Source: Acanthosepion lycidas (Eukaryota > Mollusca > Cephalopoda > Sepiida > Sepiidae). From it: 64,000 nucleotides of DNA. Below the pieces are notes generated by a model. The model saw only the letters and a list, made by a program, of their open reading frames with translations. It made no database searches and was not told where the DNA came from. A program made the translations under genes and the position numbers. The DNA lies in assembly GCA_963932145.1 (NCBI GenBank), contig OZ010577.1:18561789-18625788 (forward strand), read 5' to 3'. Shown one piece after another: positions 20,565 to 30,242 of the stretch; within the stretch, counting starts at the first letter, position 1; every line of letters begins with the position of its first letter.

Positions 20565-21612
20565 AATTTTACCGAACACAAGGCCCAAGAGCCTCTTAAA
20601 GTAGAGGGTATAGTCTAGATCTATGGTTTCCAAACCAGCTTTCTCTGTGCCGCATTTTCAGAATTAAAATTTGTCTGCACTTCACCAAATTTTATGTGAT
20701 AAAAAGTACATTTAAAAATAAAAAACAGAGATAGGGTTAATGTTGAATTAACTGTGGATTCAAAATCAGTAGATTATCATTGATAACTCTCTCAACCAAT
20801 TTGCGGACTCTAGTTACTATATTCTTAATACTAGATATAATGCTAAGATATTGCAGTAATAAAATCGGTCAATAATTATTTTTTATTTTTGGCATATGAA
20901 TTTTTTTTTAAACTGTTTCTAAATCTGATTGTCTTTCAATCATTCTGTCTCACCTGCTATTCTCTTCTGCCACACCTATCAGGTGTGCTGCACCATTTGT
21001 GAATCACTGGTCTAAATGGTAATGTTGAATATGAATGGAAGAGAATGTGGCAGGAAGTAAAGATGATGTGGCTAAGGAGAAAAGATGATTGGTCCTTGGA
21101 TCAGACTAAAGTGTTTAGGGAGCCTGTTCCACAAATTGGCAGTTCTTATATTTAGGAAGAATGGGGAGAAATGTGGATGGTTCATCTCCATGGAAGTCAC
21201 ATGGTGCATTCTAGCTATACAAGTCTGGATTGATGGAAATAAAGAGTGGAGTTCATCTGAACATTTGCCATGGAAATAGCAGAGATAGAATAGTGACAGG
21301 CTTGCAGAATTGCATCTCTCAGCAAGAGGATGCAGAGTGGAAAATAAATTTTCCCCCACAAAACCATGTAAATAATTTTGAACTCTGTCAAGGCTGGAAA
21401 ATAAGGATTGTGTAGCTTCAGCCAAGATATAGCAGCAATACTCCATTTTTGGTCTAATCTAACTCTTGTAAATATGAAGTGTGGTAGAAGGACTTTATCA
21501 AGTCTGGAAAGTAATGATTGGGTAACTCCAGTCCAAATATGGTAGTAATACTTTAATTTGAGTCTGATATGACTCTTGTAAAAATAAAGCTTAGCAGAAG
21601 CTAGATACTTCC
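20565..21612 (-). repeat. LINE group B, interrupted by hAT MITE
   Basis: Minus-strand CR1/Jockey-like ORF2 C terminus. The open part (21072-21446) reads CNSASLSLFYLCYFHGKCSD, then PHFSPFFLNIRTANLWNRLP. Upstream (21450-21610) the KSHIR/LKLKYYYHIWTG region is present and partly duplicated. The 3' tail (CCCAAGAGCC) is cut by the hAT MITE at 20621-21009. Group B differs from group A in having the TFTAK/ATYTEANHPHS type of sequence. Confidence 0.8.
20621..21009. mobile_element. Non-autonomous hAT element (MITE)
   Basis: A 389-bp element with imperfect inverted ends: CTATGGTTTCCAAACC on the left and, in reverse complement, CAGTGATTCACAAATGG on the right, the usual hAT pattern CAGNGGTTC. It is flanked by GTCTAGAT (20613-20620) and GTCTAAAT (21010-21017), an 8-bp duplication with one mismatch, the hAT signature length. 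It has no coding capacity and is inserted in the 3' tail of the LINE group B copy. Confidence 0.8.
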
Positions 21613-21617
21613 ATGGT

Positions 21618-21618
<1 letters not shown>

Positions 21619-21671
<53 letters not shown>
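21619..21671. repeat. (TA)n microsatellite
   Basis: Left-border TA tract of the F1 locus. Confidence 0.9.
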
Positions 21672-21674
<3 letters not shown>

Positions 21675-21968
21675 AAATATAGTCTTAAGGTGTGCTATAT
21701 TTATGGAATAAAGTGCTCAATATCAGAGATAGAGCGTGTGTAAATATAAAAGTGAACATAGAAGTCAACACTTAGAGGCGACAGTCTGTTTCATGCTATA
21801 TGCAATCGTCAAGCCACGTGTGCTGTTATTTTTCTCGGCTATTTATATATATACGGGTATATAACCCGTATATATATAAATAGCCGAGAAAAATAACAGC
21901 ACACGTGGCTTGACGATTGCATATAGCATGAAACAGACTGTCGCCTCTAAGTGTTGACTTCTATGTTC

Positions 21969-22003
<35 letters not shown>
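21672..22003. repeat. F1 foldback with perfect 108-bp arms
   Basis: Arms 21751-21858 and 21864-21971 are exact reverse complements with a 5-nt loop. From the centre outwards each arm reads TATATATATAAATAGCCGAG, GCACACGTGGC, TTGACGATTGCATATAGCAT, GAAACAGACTGTCGCC and TTCACTT into (TA)n. The right arm has TTGACGA...GAAAC, one base from a hammerhead core. Two TATA-like strings face outwards. (TA)n lies on both sides (to 21671 and from 21972). The transcript would be a very stable hairpin. Confidence 0.95.
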
Positions 22004-22005
<2 letters not shown>

Positions 22006-22034
22006 TTCCAACATCTTTACTAATATTGCATACA

Positions 22035-22888
22035 CAGGGTGTGATGGGTAAATTGTCACCATTTTATATTTTTAATTTCACGCGTGTGCACTGTCTGTTT
22101 TTCATTTTGTTGATTGCACAGTATAGTAGGGTCAGTTGGGCACCATCTGTGAGAAAAAGAGCACCATGATGCAATTCATGCTGCTAGAAATTTTGAAACG
22201 GCATACTGCTTGGCGTTTGTGTTGGAAGCTCCAATATGAACATTTCAGGGTGTTTGGTTATTAATCTGAGGACAGGTTTGCAAAGAGTTGGATGAGTCTG
22301 ATGGTGATTACAAAGGTGTTTGGAGTGATCACTAGTGATGGTGATGTTATGCCTCCATTCATCTTCCCACAGGGCCTCACTGAACATGGAGGCCTACATT
22401 AAGTGCTGCCTTAAGAAGAAAGTGCTGCTCTGGGTCAAGAAGACTCTATGGAAGACTCTATGTCTGGCAACAGGACTCTACACCATGCCACACAAGCAGG
22501 AGAAACCAGTCATGGCTGCCAGACAATTTCTGCATCCACATCAACCCTTACATCTGGCCACCTAACTCTCCAGACTGCAACTCCCTTGATGTAGGGACAC
22601 AGTTGAGAGAGAGACCAACAAATATCCTTGTAACATCAAAGATGAACTGAAGGCAAGGATTATGACAGCATTCACCAACTTAAACAAGGAGACTGTCCAG
22701 AAGAGATGCAGGAGATTCTATAGTTGTCTGGAGACTATGCTCAAAGCCAATGGCGATTTTATTGGATAAATTTACTCTTTAGTATTTGAAGATATTTTTG
22801 TGCAATTTTGGTAAATATGTTAAAATGAGATGTCAGTATTATTTTCATTTTTATGTAATTTAAACGACAATTTATCCATCACACCCTG
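22035..22888 (+). pseudogene. Tc1/mariner element, broken transposase
   Basis: Inverted ends CAGGGTGTGATGGGTAAATT (22035) and, at 22888 in reverse complement, CAGGGTGTGATGGATAAATT. The right flank TA and the left CA fit a TA duplication with one change. Inside, an open stretch reads VWQQDSTPCHTSRRNQSW and YIWPPNSPDCNSLD: the catalytic Asp codons lie at 22474-22476 and 22573-22575, 32 residues apart. Upstream is GVITSDGDVMPPFIFP; downstream, in another frame, LNKETVQKRCRRFYSCLE. At 854 bp it is shorter than a usual 1.2-1.3 kb copy, lacks the N-terminal DNA-binding region and the first catalytic Asp, and has several frameshifts. Confidence 0.87.
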
Positions 22889-22894
22889 TAGATG

Positions 22895-23420
22895 TTTCAT
22901 TTCATGTTTTTTTAATTAAATGTTCATCCAATCCAAGACCCAAGAGCCACTCAAGGTAGTGTGTTACTAAGGGATCAGGTTGTAGAGACATAAGAGGAGG
23001 AAGAAAGTGTAGATTATGAGGATATGTAGGATAGATAACAAAGTTTATCCTAGAAAAGGTTAATATTGTAGTGATTAGAGAAACATCTTTCAGGAGTTTG
23101 TTCCACAATATAATATGTCTGGGGAAGAATCTGTTTGAGTGAAACTTCCTCTTTACAAATGGAATACAGAAGGAATGAGGATGAGTTGACCCTGTGTACA
23201 TGGTTTGGCATCCTGTAGATGTAAAGGTCTGCACTTTTGAAACTAAGGAATCTAGCTTACCCAAACATTTCCAATGGAAATAATGATCTTCTTGAAACAT
23301 TTTGTTTGTGGGAAAAGGAGTTGTAAGGTTGAAAATAATTAATTTCCCACATTGAGATCTACTAATTATTTGAAGTATGGAGCCTCATCAAGATTAAAAC
23401 CCTTCAGGATGTGAATAGTA
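22895..23420 (-). repeat. LINE group B, 3' part
   Basis: The minus-strand open part (22902-23300) reads QTFTSTGCQTMYTGSTHPHS and then KRKFHSNRFFPRHIILWNKL, the group B C terminus. The left end directly abuts the Tc1/mariner copy. Confidence 0.78.
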
Positions 23421-23459
23421 AACCCAATGCTATTACTTGTAGCAGATACCCAACTAACA

Positions 23460-23892
23460 ATCTCATCACAGATGAAGAAGAGACTTGAAGCAACAGAAAT
23501 TTGGTTCTACAGAAGGATGCTGAGAATACAATGGACTGAACATTTGAGTAACAAGAAGAAACAATGAAAACAAAAAGAAGTCAATGTTCTAAAGACAATG
23601 AAAACAAAAAGGATACTTATACTTAACATTAGAAAGAGATAATTGAAATGTTTAGGGCACATAATGAGGAAAGAGTCTTGGAAAATGTAATACCCACAGA
23701 ACATATTGAAAGCAAGAGGGATAGATCAAAACAACACACAACCTCACTGGCAAGCTTGAGTGAATGGATGGTAGAGCAGGTTTTGAAATGGCCAAAAGAT
23801 GATAAAACTTATTAAGAAATACAAAGGACTGGAAGTTATGGAGAGCCATGATTGCCAACATACTAAAGGGATACAGAAAACAACAATAAGTA
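23460..23892 (+). repeat. RTE-like LINE, 3' end
   Basis: Plus strand: MKKRLEATEIWFYRRMLRI-type text followed by WTEHLSN and further pieces (GHIMRKES), ending WRAMIANILKGYR. Frames are broken by small indels, including a duplicated ACAATGAAAACAAAAAG segment at 23562 and 23599. Confidence 0.82.
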
Positions 23893-24111
23893 GATTTTCT
23901 TGCACTAATCTGTCATATGGGGAGAGCCTGGTTGCCTTACAAATTAAATTTTGACTCAAATATAATGCTTGTTCTAAATACATAATTATCTAAGTCAAGA
24001 GTCAGACTTGGAGATATTTTTTACAAATTATAACAATTTATGAATGAAGCATAATTAGAAAAAGATAGACATTAGATGAAACAAAACAATCATAACCTTA
24101 TTATCTTGACC

Positions 24112-24186
24112 AAGCAGATAAAATGTATTGGACATTTGGTCTACTAGAGGTCCTGGGTTCAATTCTTGATCAGGTCGTACATAAAT
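24112..24186 (+). repeat. tRNA-derived sequence (SINE head)
   Basis: TGACCAAGCAGATAAAATG fits a worn A box/D arm and GGGTTCAATTCTTG fits the B box, about 45 bp apart. No clear SINE body follows. Low to moderate confidence. Confidence 0.4.
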
Positions 24187-24367
24187 TTATGTAGAAAGAC
24201 TGATCAACATTATAAAAAACAAACTAATGATTATGAGTTCTGATAACATTAGACAATAGAATGCTTGATGAAATTAATATGCACCATATGCTTAGATAAG
24301 CCAATCAATTCACAGAGTATAAAGATGAGCATTTCTAATTAAAAGAAAATAGACGTAAAGTTTGAAT

Positions 24368-24673
24368 CTGTCAATATTTCTGAGATGAGGTATTATATAC
24401 AATATTTACATTATTCAGACTATTATCCACATCTTTGTTGCCATATTTATTACAACATTTTGGCTATTGTACACTCCGGCCTTCTTCAGGTTGTTGGAAT
24501 GCCGAACTGAACCTTTTATTTCACTCACTGGGGTAGTTTGTTCTAGTTCCATGTGCCATGTCTAATGGATGTCAATTATCAGTTATCTCCTGTTAATTCC
24601 CCTCTCCAAGTTCTCCACTGCTTAACCAGGTATTGAACTCACACTCATTGGATTTATCCACTGTGCCATGTGT
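24368..24673 (-). repeat. SINE-1, full length
   Basis: Minus-strand head TGGCACAGTGG (perfect A box) and GAGTTCAATACC (B box), then GAACTTGGAGAGGGGAATTA, GGAACTAGAACAAACTAC, AATAAAAGGTTCAGTTCGG and CCTGAAGAAGGCCGGAGTG, ending GAATAATGTAAATATTG and the CTCATCTCAGAAATA tail. The hammerhead-like core keeps CTGAAGA but GAAA has become AAAA. Confidence 0.85.
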
Positions 24674-24675
24674 AC

Positions 24676-24962
24676 TCCCATTCTGTGTTTAGCCAGCCAT
24701 TTACACAAACTTGTTACATGTGTTACACACCATTTCTCTCTGTCCCTCTCTCATTCAGTATTGTCCTTTTAAGTATTAAATTCTCCATGGTCTCTTTCCT
24801 CCTTATGTGCCCTAGAAATTTCAATCATCTCTCTATTATTTATGTATAATTAACCTTCTTGTCTCTATTTTCCTTAAAGCTTACTTGTTGTATACATGTT
24901 CCATGGCATACACAGCATTTTACTGTAGAACTAAGTTTTTGTAGTGTACTTCATGGAAAGCA
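24676..24962 (-). repeat. RTE-like LINE fragment
   Basis: Minus-strand RTE 3' region, recognised by CCATTTACACAAAC, TTCTCCATGGTCTCTTTCCT, TGTGCCC and the ACAGCATTTTACTGTAGAAC segments shared with the copies at 28.8-29.6 kb. More decayed than those. Confidence 0.65.
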
Positions 24963-25015
24963 GATGATGCATTACTGATATTTTGAAATGGCAAGTTGTG
25001 TTGGTGTGCTTAGAC

Positions 25016-25216
25016 TTGAGTTCCTAGGTAGGCGTTGGTCCCTTGGTTTATCATTAGTCATGTTTATACACAAATCCCTAGGTTCATCATTGGTCATGCT
25101 TATACACGAGTCCCTAGGCTCAGCATTGGTCATGTTTATACACGAGTCCCTAGGCTCAGCATTGGTCATGTTTATACACGAGTCCCTAGGCTCAGCATTG
25201 GTCATGTTTATACATA
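25016..25216. repeat. 36-bp minisatellite
   Basis: Units of CATTGGTCATGTTTATACAC plus GAGTCCCTAGGCTCAG begin at 25052, 25088, 25124, 25160 and 25196 (partial). Because 36 is a multiple of three, the array is open in several frames on both strands and repeats a 12-residue peptide (MTNAEPRDSCIN on the minus strand). The last complete units are identical, so expansion is recent. No start context, signal or homologue supports translation. Confidence 0.9.
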
Positions 25217-25820
25217 GGTTGACATTTTAAGTTATAAGTTGCAATGTGACCTATACATTTTTACATGTGACCATCTCTTCACTAAGCTACAACACTCTTA
25301 TTATTGGTAGGAGTGACAAGGACAGTCACTTTAATCCAAAAAAGCAAACAGATACTGCACTCTGTTTCTTGTATTTATTTAGCGTTTTAATGTATAGGAC
25401 TTTACATGTACATGGATGCAAGGACAAAAATTGCTGAGTCCCAGTGACCAGTAATACACAGGTTTCAGCATAGAATTCTATCAAACAAGTTTTATTGAAA
25501 TTAACTGAGAAATCTGCCTGTTTAATTTTTCACAAAGTTGTGTATAATTATTATATATCTGGGTCAAATTTATTGAGAAACTATCTAAAGTTCAGAATTT
25601 TTCTGTTGGGGTTATCTTTTCCTAGGTAGATAACCAAAAATTGATCTGCTGCTTTTCCAAAGGAATATTCACTCCACAGAACCAGTAACAGACGCAGAGC
25701 TTGAACTCACAATTCCAAAGATCAGTGCTCAATAATAGCAAAAACCTAATCTGAGAAATTCAGAAATTACCAATATTGTATTTTTTTTCAAAAATATATT
25801 TTAAGTAGACAATTTTGTAT
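25217..25820. other. Stretch without recognised gene
   Basis: A possible worn tRNA-like B box (GAGTTCAAGCTCTGC on the minus strand near 25695) is the only hint of a SINE. Otherwise nothing was seen. Confidence 0.35.
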
Positions 25821-25823
25821 CTA

Positions 25824-26010
25824 ATAAATCAATAAATATTCAATAGCCTTATCTCATTGACCAGCTGCAGAGTTTTGAATCAAATTGCTCATCAGAATCA
25901 AATGCTTAATATCTTTGTTGAATATTGAAGCTTAACAAGTGATTTGATGTAAAAAAAAATCTAGAGTCAATCAATGAGATAAGGCCATTGAACTTTTCTT
26001 GATTTATTGA
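25824..26010. repeat. Inverted repeat, diverged
   Basis: ATTCAATAGCCTTATCTCATTGA (23 bp, at about 25838) recurs inverted as TCAATGAGATAAGGCCATTGAA near 25964, with 95-100 bp between. GAATATTGAAGCTT and GAATATTAAAGCTT form a second, direct pair nearby. Probably a small foldback remnant. Confidence 0.6.
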
Positions 26011-26104
26011 ATATTAAAGCTTTAGTTATCTACTGCTTGTGTGAATTTTCTTACTATTATTAATGATAAACATGTATGCAAAGTATTTTTTTGTTTCATT
26101 TTTA

Positions 26105-26245
26105 ATAAATTAAGGAATAGACGTTTATCCCTTGTTTCTTGTTTAGGATTGGGTTTCCAGTTCCTTTTCTTTCACTTCCAGCCCCTTGCTTCTTTGTGGC
26201 ATTATTGCCTTGCTAGGGGTGAATTGATTAAGAAAAAAAAAGAAG
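26105..26245 (+). repeat. LINE group A, 3' tail
   Basis: CCAGCCCCTTGCTTCTTTGT, GGCATTATTGCCTTGCTAGG and GGTGAATTGATTAAGAAAAA match the terminal part of LINE A. No ORF2 codons are recognisable. Confidence 0.65.
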
Positions 26246-26637
26246 AATTATACATGTTTTGAAACTTGTGTAACATTCTATATATATATTATCTTCAACT
26301 ACTTATGGTTGTCCACTTATCGATTTTATTTAAAGGGACAGATTGAGAAACAATACATTATATTTTTTTAAATGGTACAGCTGAATAGTATTCAAAAATA
26401 CAATATGTATAATGATAACAACCTTAATAATATAATGGAATCATTGATAGTCTTTAAATGTTTACAAAAAATAAGCTTTGGAGTAAAGGTCTGTAAAAAA
26501 AAAAAAATTTCATTTGAGACACCATCTTTTTACTAATACTTATGTTATTTTGTGGTGCTAGCAATGATGATAATGATAGTTTTTAGAAATTAAAATAAAT
26601 ATTCAAATAGTTATATGACATACATGATACAGGCTTA

Positions 26638-26900
26638 GGCGATCATGTATCTTTTGATACATAACTGACAAGGCAGATTTTTTCCTGCAGTAGGTTGGCA
26701 TTTCTTTTTGCAGTAGATCAGTTGCCATCCAACGCTATAGAACCTGGTCTGTCCTGCTATTTGCCCATAGCTGGTGGGAGAAGAGGAGGATTCATACCTT
26801 TCCCAAGGGTATTAGCACATAAGTGAATGTAATGAATACAACTGGAATTCAAACTCTGCTCTCCGATTCCTCAATCCATCGTGCTATATATTAGCGTGTT
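26638..26900 (-). repeat. SINE-2 with tRNA-like head
   Basis: Minus strand: head TAGCACGATGGATTGAGG (A-box-like) and GAGTTTGAATTCCAG (B box), then ACATTCACTTATGTGC, TAATACCCTTGGGAAAGGTA, ACCAGCTATGGGCAAATAGC and GGATGGCAACTGATCTACTG. The tail ends near GATCGCCTAAGCC. Followed 75 bp later by another copy in the same orientation. Confidence 0.78.
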
Positions 26901-26977
26901 TCTCATTTCATGTAGAAGATTATCCTTTTGACTTGTTTCTTCTCAGGCAATCAGTGCCATGTGTGATACACACTTAG

Positions 26978-27248
26978 GTGACCATGTATCTTTTCACACA
27001 TGACTGACGAGGCAGATTTTTTTCCCGCAGTATGTTGCCATTTCTTTCTGTGGTAGACCAGTTGCCATCCAAGGCTATAGAAGCTTGTCCATCCTGATTT
27101 TTACCCATAGCTGGGGGGAGAAGAAAAGGATTCATACTTTTCCCAAGGGTATTAGCATGTAAGTGAATGTAATGGATTTGAGTGGAATTCAAACTCAGCT
27201 CTCTGATTCCTCAATTTAAACTGCTATCCATTACTCCACTGTGCCTCC
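26978..27248 (-). repeat. SINE-2 with tRNA-like head
   Basis: Minus strand: head GGCACAGTGGAGTAATGG (A box), GAGTTTGAATTCCAC (B box), then the same body as 26638-26900, to which it is alignable throughout. About 270 bp is the full length of the family here. Confidence 0.8.
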
Positions 27249-27324
27249 TGAAATAAGCATCTCCTAAAGAATGAAAATTCTTTTGATACACCATAATATA
27301 TAATAATATCAATATAGCTTGAAT

Positions 27325-27440
27325 TCCAGTTAAGTTCATTACATTTACTTACATGCTAATAGCCTTGTGAAAAGTATGAATCCATCTCTTCTCACTCTAT
27401 GAGTAAATAACATGACAGACTGAGTTCTACAGCCTTTGGC
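27325..27440 (+). repeat. SINE-2 fragment
   Basis: Plus-strand middle part: TTGAATTCCAGTTAAGTTCA, TTACTTACATGCTAATAGCC and AAAAGTATGAATCCATCTCT. Opposite in orientation to the two preceding copies. Confidence 0.55.
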
Positions 27441-28815
27441 AGTAATGGGTATAAGAAAAGGAAAACTCTGAATTCAAAAAATATATGTAGTCCTGGCAAA
27501 GCACATACTATACAGCTAAGAAAAGGATTATTTGCATTCACTTGATGATCCCAACTATTTTCAACTCCATTTTTTTTTTTTAATATAATGGAATTTTAGT
27601 CATCAGATGCATCCACAAAATAAACTTTAGAAGAAAGGTCGATAAAAAAAAATGAAAATTGCTTTGATATACATTAAAATAGTGTAATAATAATGTTGAC
27701 TTCTATATTCACTTTAGTAGTTTACATGAAATACTGTATTTTCTGGCTTGGAGGAACACCCTAATATTGGAAAGAAATTTGTAAAAAAAAAAAAAAAAAA
27801 AAAAAAGTCATTATCATACAACAACACATTCACCATGCATCCCACGCATACTGGTGCCATGTATTGTTTACATTAATCAGTCGTCCAATTTTGTTCATAT
27901 GGCAATGACATACTAGTAAAGAGCAGAAAGGCTCTTGCCACTGCTAGTAAACAGCATGTTTAAGTTTGTGGCTCAGCTCCAGGAAGGTTTACAGTGTTTA
28001 AATACTTGTAACAGCTAAGTACTGAGATTACATCATATAAAAGAGTGAGTTAAGATAGATATTTAACATTACAGTGTAATGACTGAACATATAAATCCAT
28101 GTCCTTATCAATCAAGCCAATTAGGTGATCATTCAAGCTTACTTGAGGTTGGGTGTTGCCTAACATTTGTCTTGGAAGATGCACAGGTATTTTTCAGGGA
28201 AAAAAGTGTTTCTTGTAAGCTGAAAAATATGGTAATCTTTAGAGTAAAGGCTATAAAGAAATGAAAATCCTTTTGATGCACCATAATATATGTTAATTCC
28301 ACTCCACAATATATTCTTATTAGCTAACATGCTACTTGATGCCAAAACAGAAAAGCTTTGCTTCCAAGGAAAACAACTGATAAGCATTTGTTCAAATATA
28401 AAGAGCATAAAAAGGAAAAAATCTTATCCAATCGAGAATGCCAGCTGCAAATATTAAGTTTTATGTTAAATCTCAAATCTGAACATTTACAACCACTTTC
28501 ATTTCTATTTACAGGACGAGACAAGAAAATGACCTGACATTTTTAAACAATCAATAATAATTATTTTTCTTATTAGTGTTCTATTTAATTAATTATTAGT
28601 GCTCTGTTTCATTGATTTTGTTGATATTTTAGAAAAAAAATACAATCATTTTATATTAGCCATAAGGTCACATACAGGATTTCAAAAACCATATATGTAA
28701 AAATGTTTAATTTTTCCTTTTTTTTTTTAATTCTTGAAACATAAATTTATCAGATGAAATCAAAATGAGTCAAAAATTTGTGATTTTACATCTTTTACAT
28801 GCTGTATCTCTTTAG
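27441..28815. other. AT-rich stretch with poly-A
   Basis: Contains a 24-base poly-A run (27783-27806) and a short F1-like string GTTGACTTCTATATTCACTT near 27693. No coding-like frame is supported. Confidence 0.45.
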
Positions 28816-28819
28816 GGTG

Positions 28820-29165
28820 TGGCAGATTCTGACTCTACACAAACTTCTTGTCCCTAAGCAACATTTGATTCTTTATCATCCTTCTTTGTTCTGCTCTACA
28901 ATCCATTAGGTGGGTTACTTGCTGTTTCCCTTTGCCTCTTCTGCCTTCACTATATCCTGTGAGTGTTAAATTTTTCAAACCCTCTTTCCTCAGAATGTGT
29001 CCTAAAAATTCAACTCTCTTTCTGATTGTAAGTATAACTGTTGTTTTTGTTTCTATTTTCCTTAAAACTTCCTCATCACTCACATGCTCTGTTTATGTTA
29101 TTCTCAGTATTTTTCTTTCTAGCCACATGACTGTTTCCTCTTCATCTGTGATAAAAATGGCCCAG
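28820..29165 (-). repeat. RTE-like LINE, 3' part
   Basis: The minus-strand open stretch reads MSDEEVLRKIETKTTVILTI, RKRVEFLGHILRKEGLKNLT and LTGYSEGRRGKGKQQVTHLM, the typical RTE C-terminal region. The ITDEEETVMWLERKI region lies upstream and the last residues are lost. Confidence 0.85.
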
Positions 29166-29274
29166 CATTCAATGCCATATCATATATTACTTAACTGTTT
29201 GACATTTTTTCTCCATTTCTAATCAAATAAATTAAAAAAGACGTTATTAAATATCTTGATTCTTCTTCTGTGTA

Positions 29275-29572
29275 CTGTGTTCTTTCTTGACATGTGCAAT
29301 CATGGCTCTCCACAATTTCCTGTCCTTTGTAGCTCTTAGTAAGTTTTGTCATTTCATTAACTTACCCAGTCCCCATCTTGCCATCCATTTACACAAGCTC
29401 ATTGGGTAGGCTACTTACTGTTTCCTTCTGTTTCCTTCAATGTGTTTTATGAGTGTCAGATTCTCCAAACACTCTTTCTTCATTGTGCCCTTGAAATTAC
29501 AACTGTTACTTTCTGATTCTAAATATAAGCATCCTTTTTGTTTCCATTTTACTATAGCTGTTTTTGACTTAC
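29275..29572 (-). repeat. RTE-like LINE, 3' end
   Basis: Minus strand from about 29572 down to 29285: the METKRMLIFRIRK-type region, then the EGLENLTLIK region, ending GGAGAGCCATGATTGCACAT. It is in tandem and co-oriented with 28820-29165 but from a different insertion. Confidence 0.8.
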
Positions 29573-29582
29573 CATTATGATA

Positions 29583-29800
29583 TGTTAGTGTAGGGATACA
29601 GAAGGCACTGATCTCCCTTTACAAGTCACATGGGGGGTCACATGACAGATGCTTAATGACGTCACTCCATACAGTAACAAGCACAGCAGTCAAATTCAGT
29701 TTTGTTTACAGCAGCCAAACAAAACAGTTGGTTTCTTTAGCCTCCCCCCCAGGCAGAGGATAAATCTGCCTCACCAGCAGCTTACAAGTCCATGGTGCCA
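29583..29800. other. Possible LTR-like fossil fragment
   Basis: The stretch opens TGTTAGTGTAGGGATACAGA and has a GC content above its surroundings (CACATGGGGGGTCACATGAC, AATGACGTCACTCC). It resembles the promoter side of an LTR, but no second LTR, tRNA-primer site or protein was found. Speculative; if real it is a broken, partial copy. Confidence 0.2.
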
Positions 29801-30060
29801 TTTCCCTTTAGGAATATATCTTTCCTAGATATAGAAAGAAACTCCAGCTCACAGTCCTCAATTTGGGAAAACACAAGACTTGCTGTATCCCTTTCATGGA
29901 ATATGTCTTCACCTGGTACATAGATGAATCTGGCCTGTTTGAATCTGGAGTCCTAAGTATGGCTTCTCTATATTGTGTAACACCCTTCCTTTTTGTTTCT
30001 CCTTGCACTATGCTTTGCTGTCTAGATATATGTGATATATTATTCTCTGCATGGGACATA

Positions 30061-30126
<66 letters not shown>
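30061..30126. repeat. (TC)n(TA)n microsatellite
   Basis: A TC tract followed by a TA tract at the left border of F2. Confidence 0.92.
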
Positions 30127-30127
<1 letters not shown>

Positions 30128-30242
30128 CCTAGAGAGCCAGACAAACCTACCAAGGTTTCACCTAAGTGGATCATCACAAAAAGCTTCCCTGACAATCCAC
30201 TTAGTTGAAACTTTGGTATGTGTGTTTGGCTCTCTAGGTTTA
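30127..30242. repeat. F2 foldback element
   Basis: Arms of about 47 bp: AACCTAGAGAGCCAGACAAA, then CAAGGTTTCACC and TAAGTGGAT on the left; ATCCACTTAG, TTGAAACTTTGG and TTTGGCTCTCTAGGTT on the right, with a central CATCACAAAAAGCTTCCCTG spacer. The arms differ at about one base in eight. Each arm carries a near-hammerhead core pointing outwards: CTGACAA, 11 nt, GAAAC (30189-30211, plus) and GTGATGA, 11 nt, GAAAC (30177-30155, minus). TA tracts lie at the left edge and again at 30498-30519. Confidence 0.8.

Noticed and set aside
25016-25216. CRISPR-like array
   Set aside because: Units are contiguous with no unique spacers, and the genome is animal; it is a minisatellite.
25217-25745. tRNA-like B box near 25695
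   Set aside because: Only one promoter element (GAGTTCAAGCTCTGC, minus strand) and no body of a known SINE.
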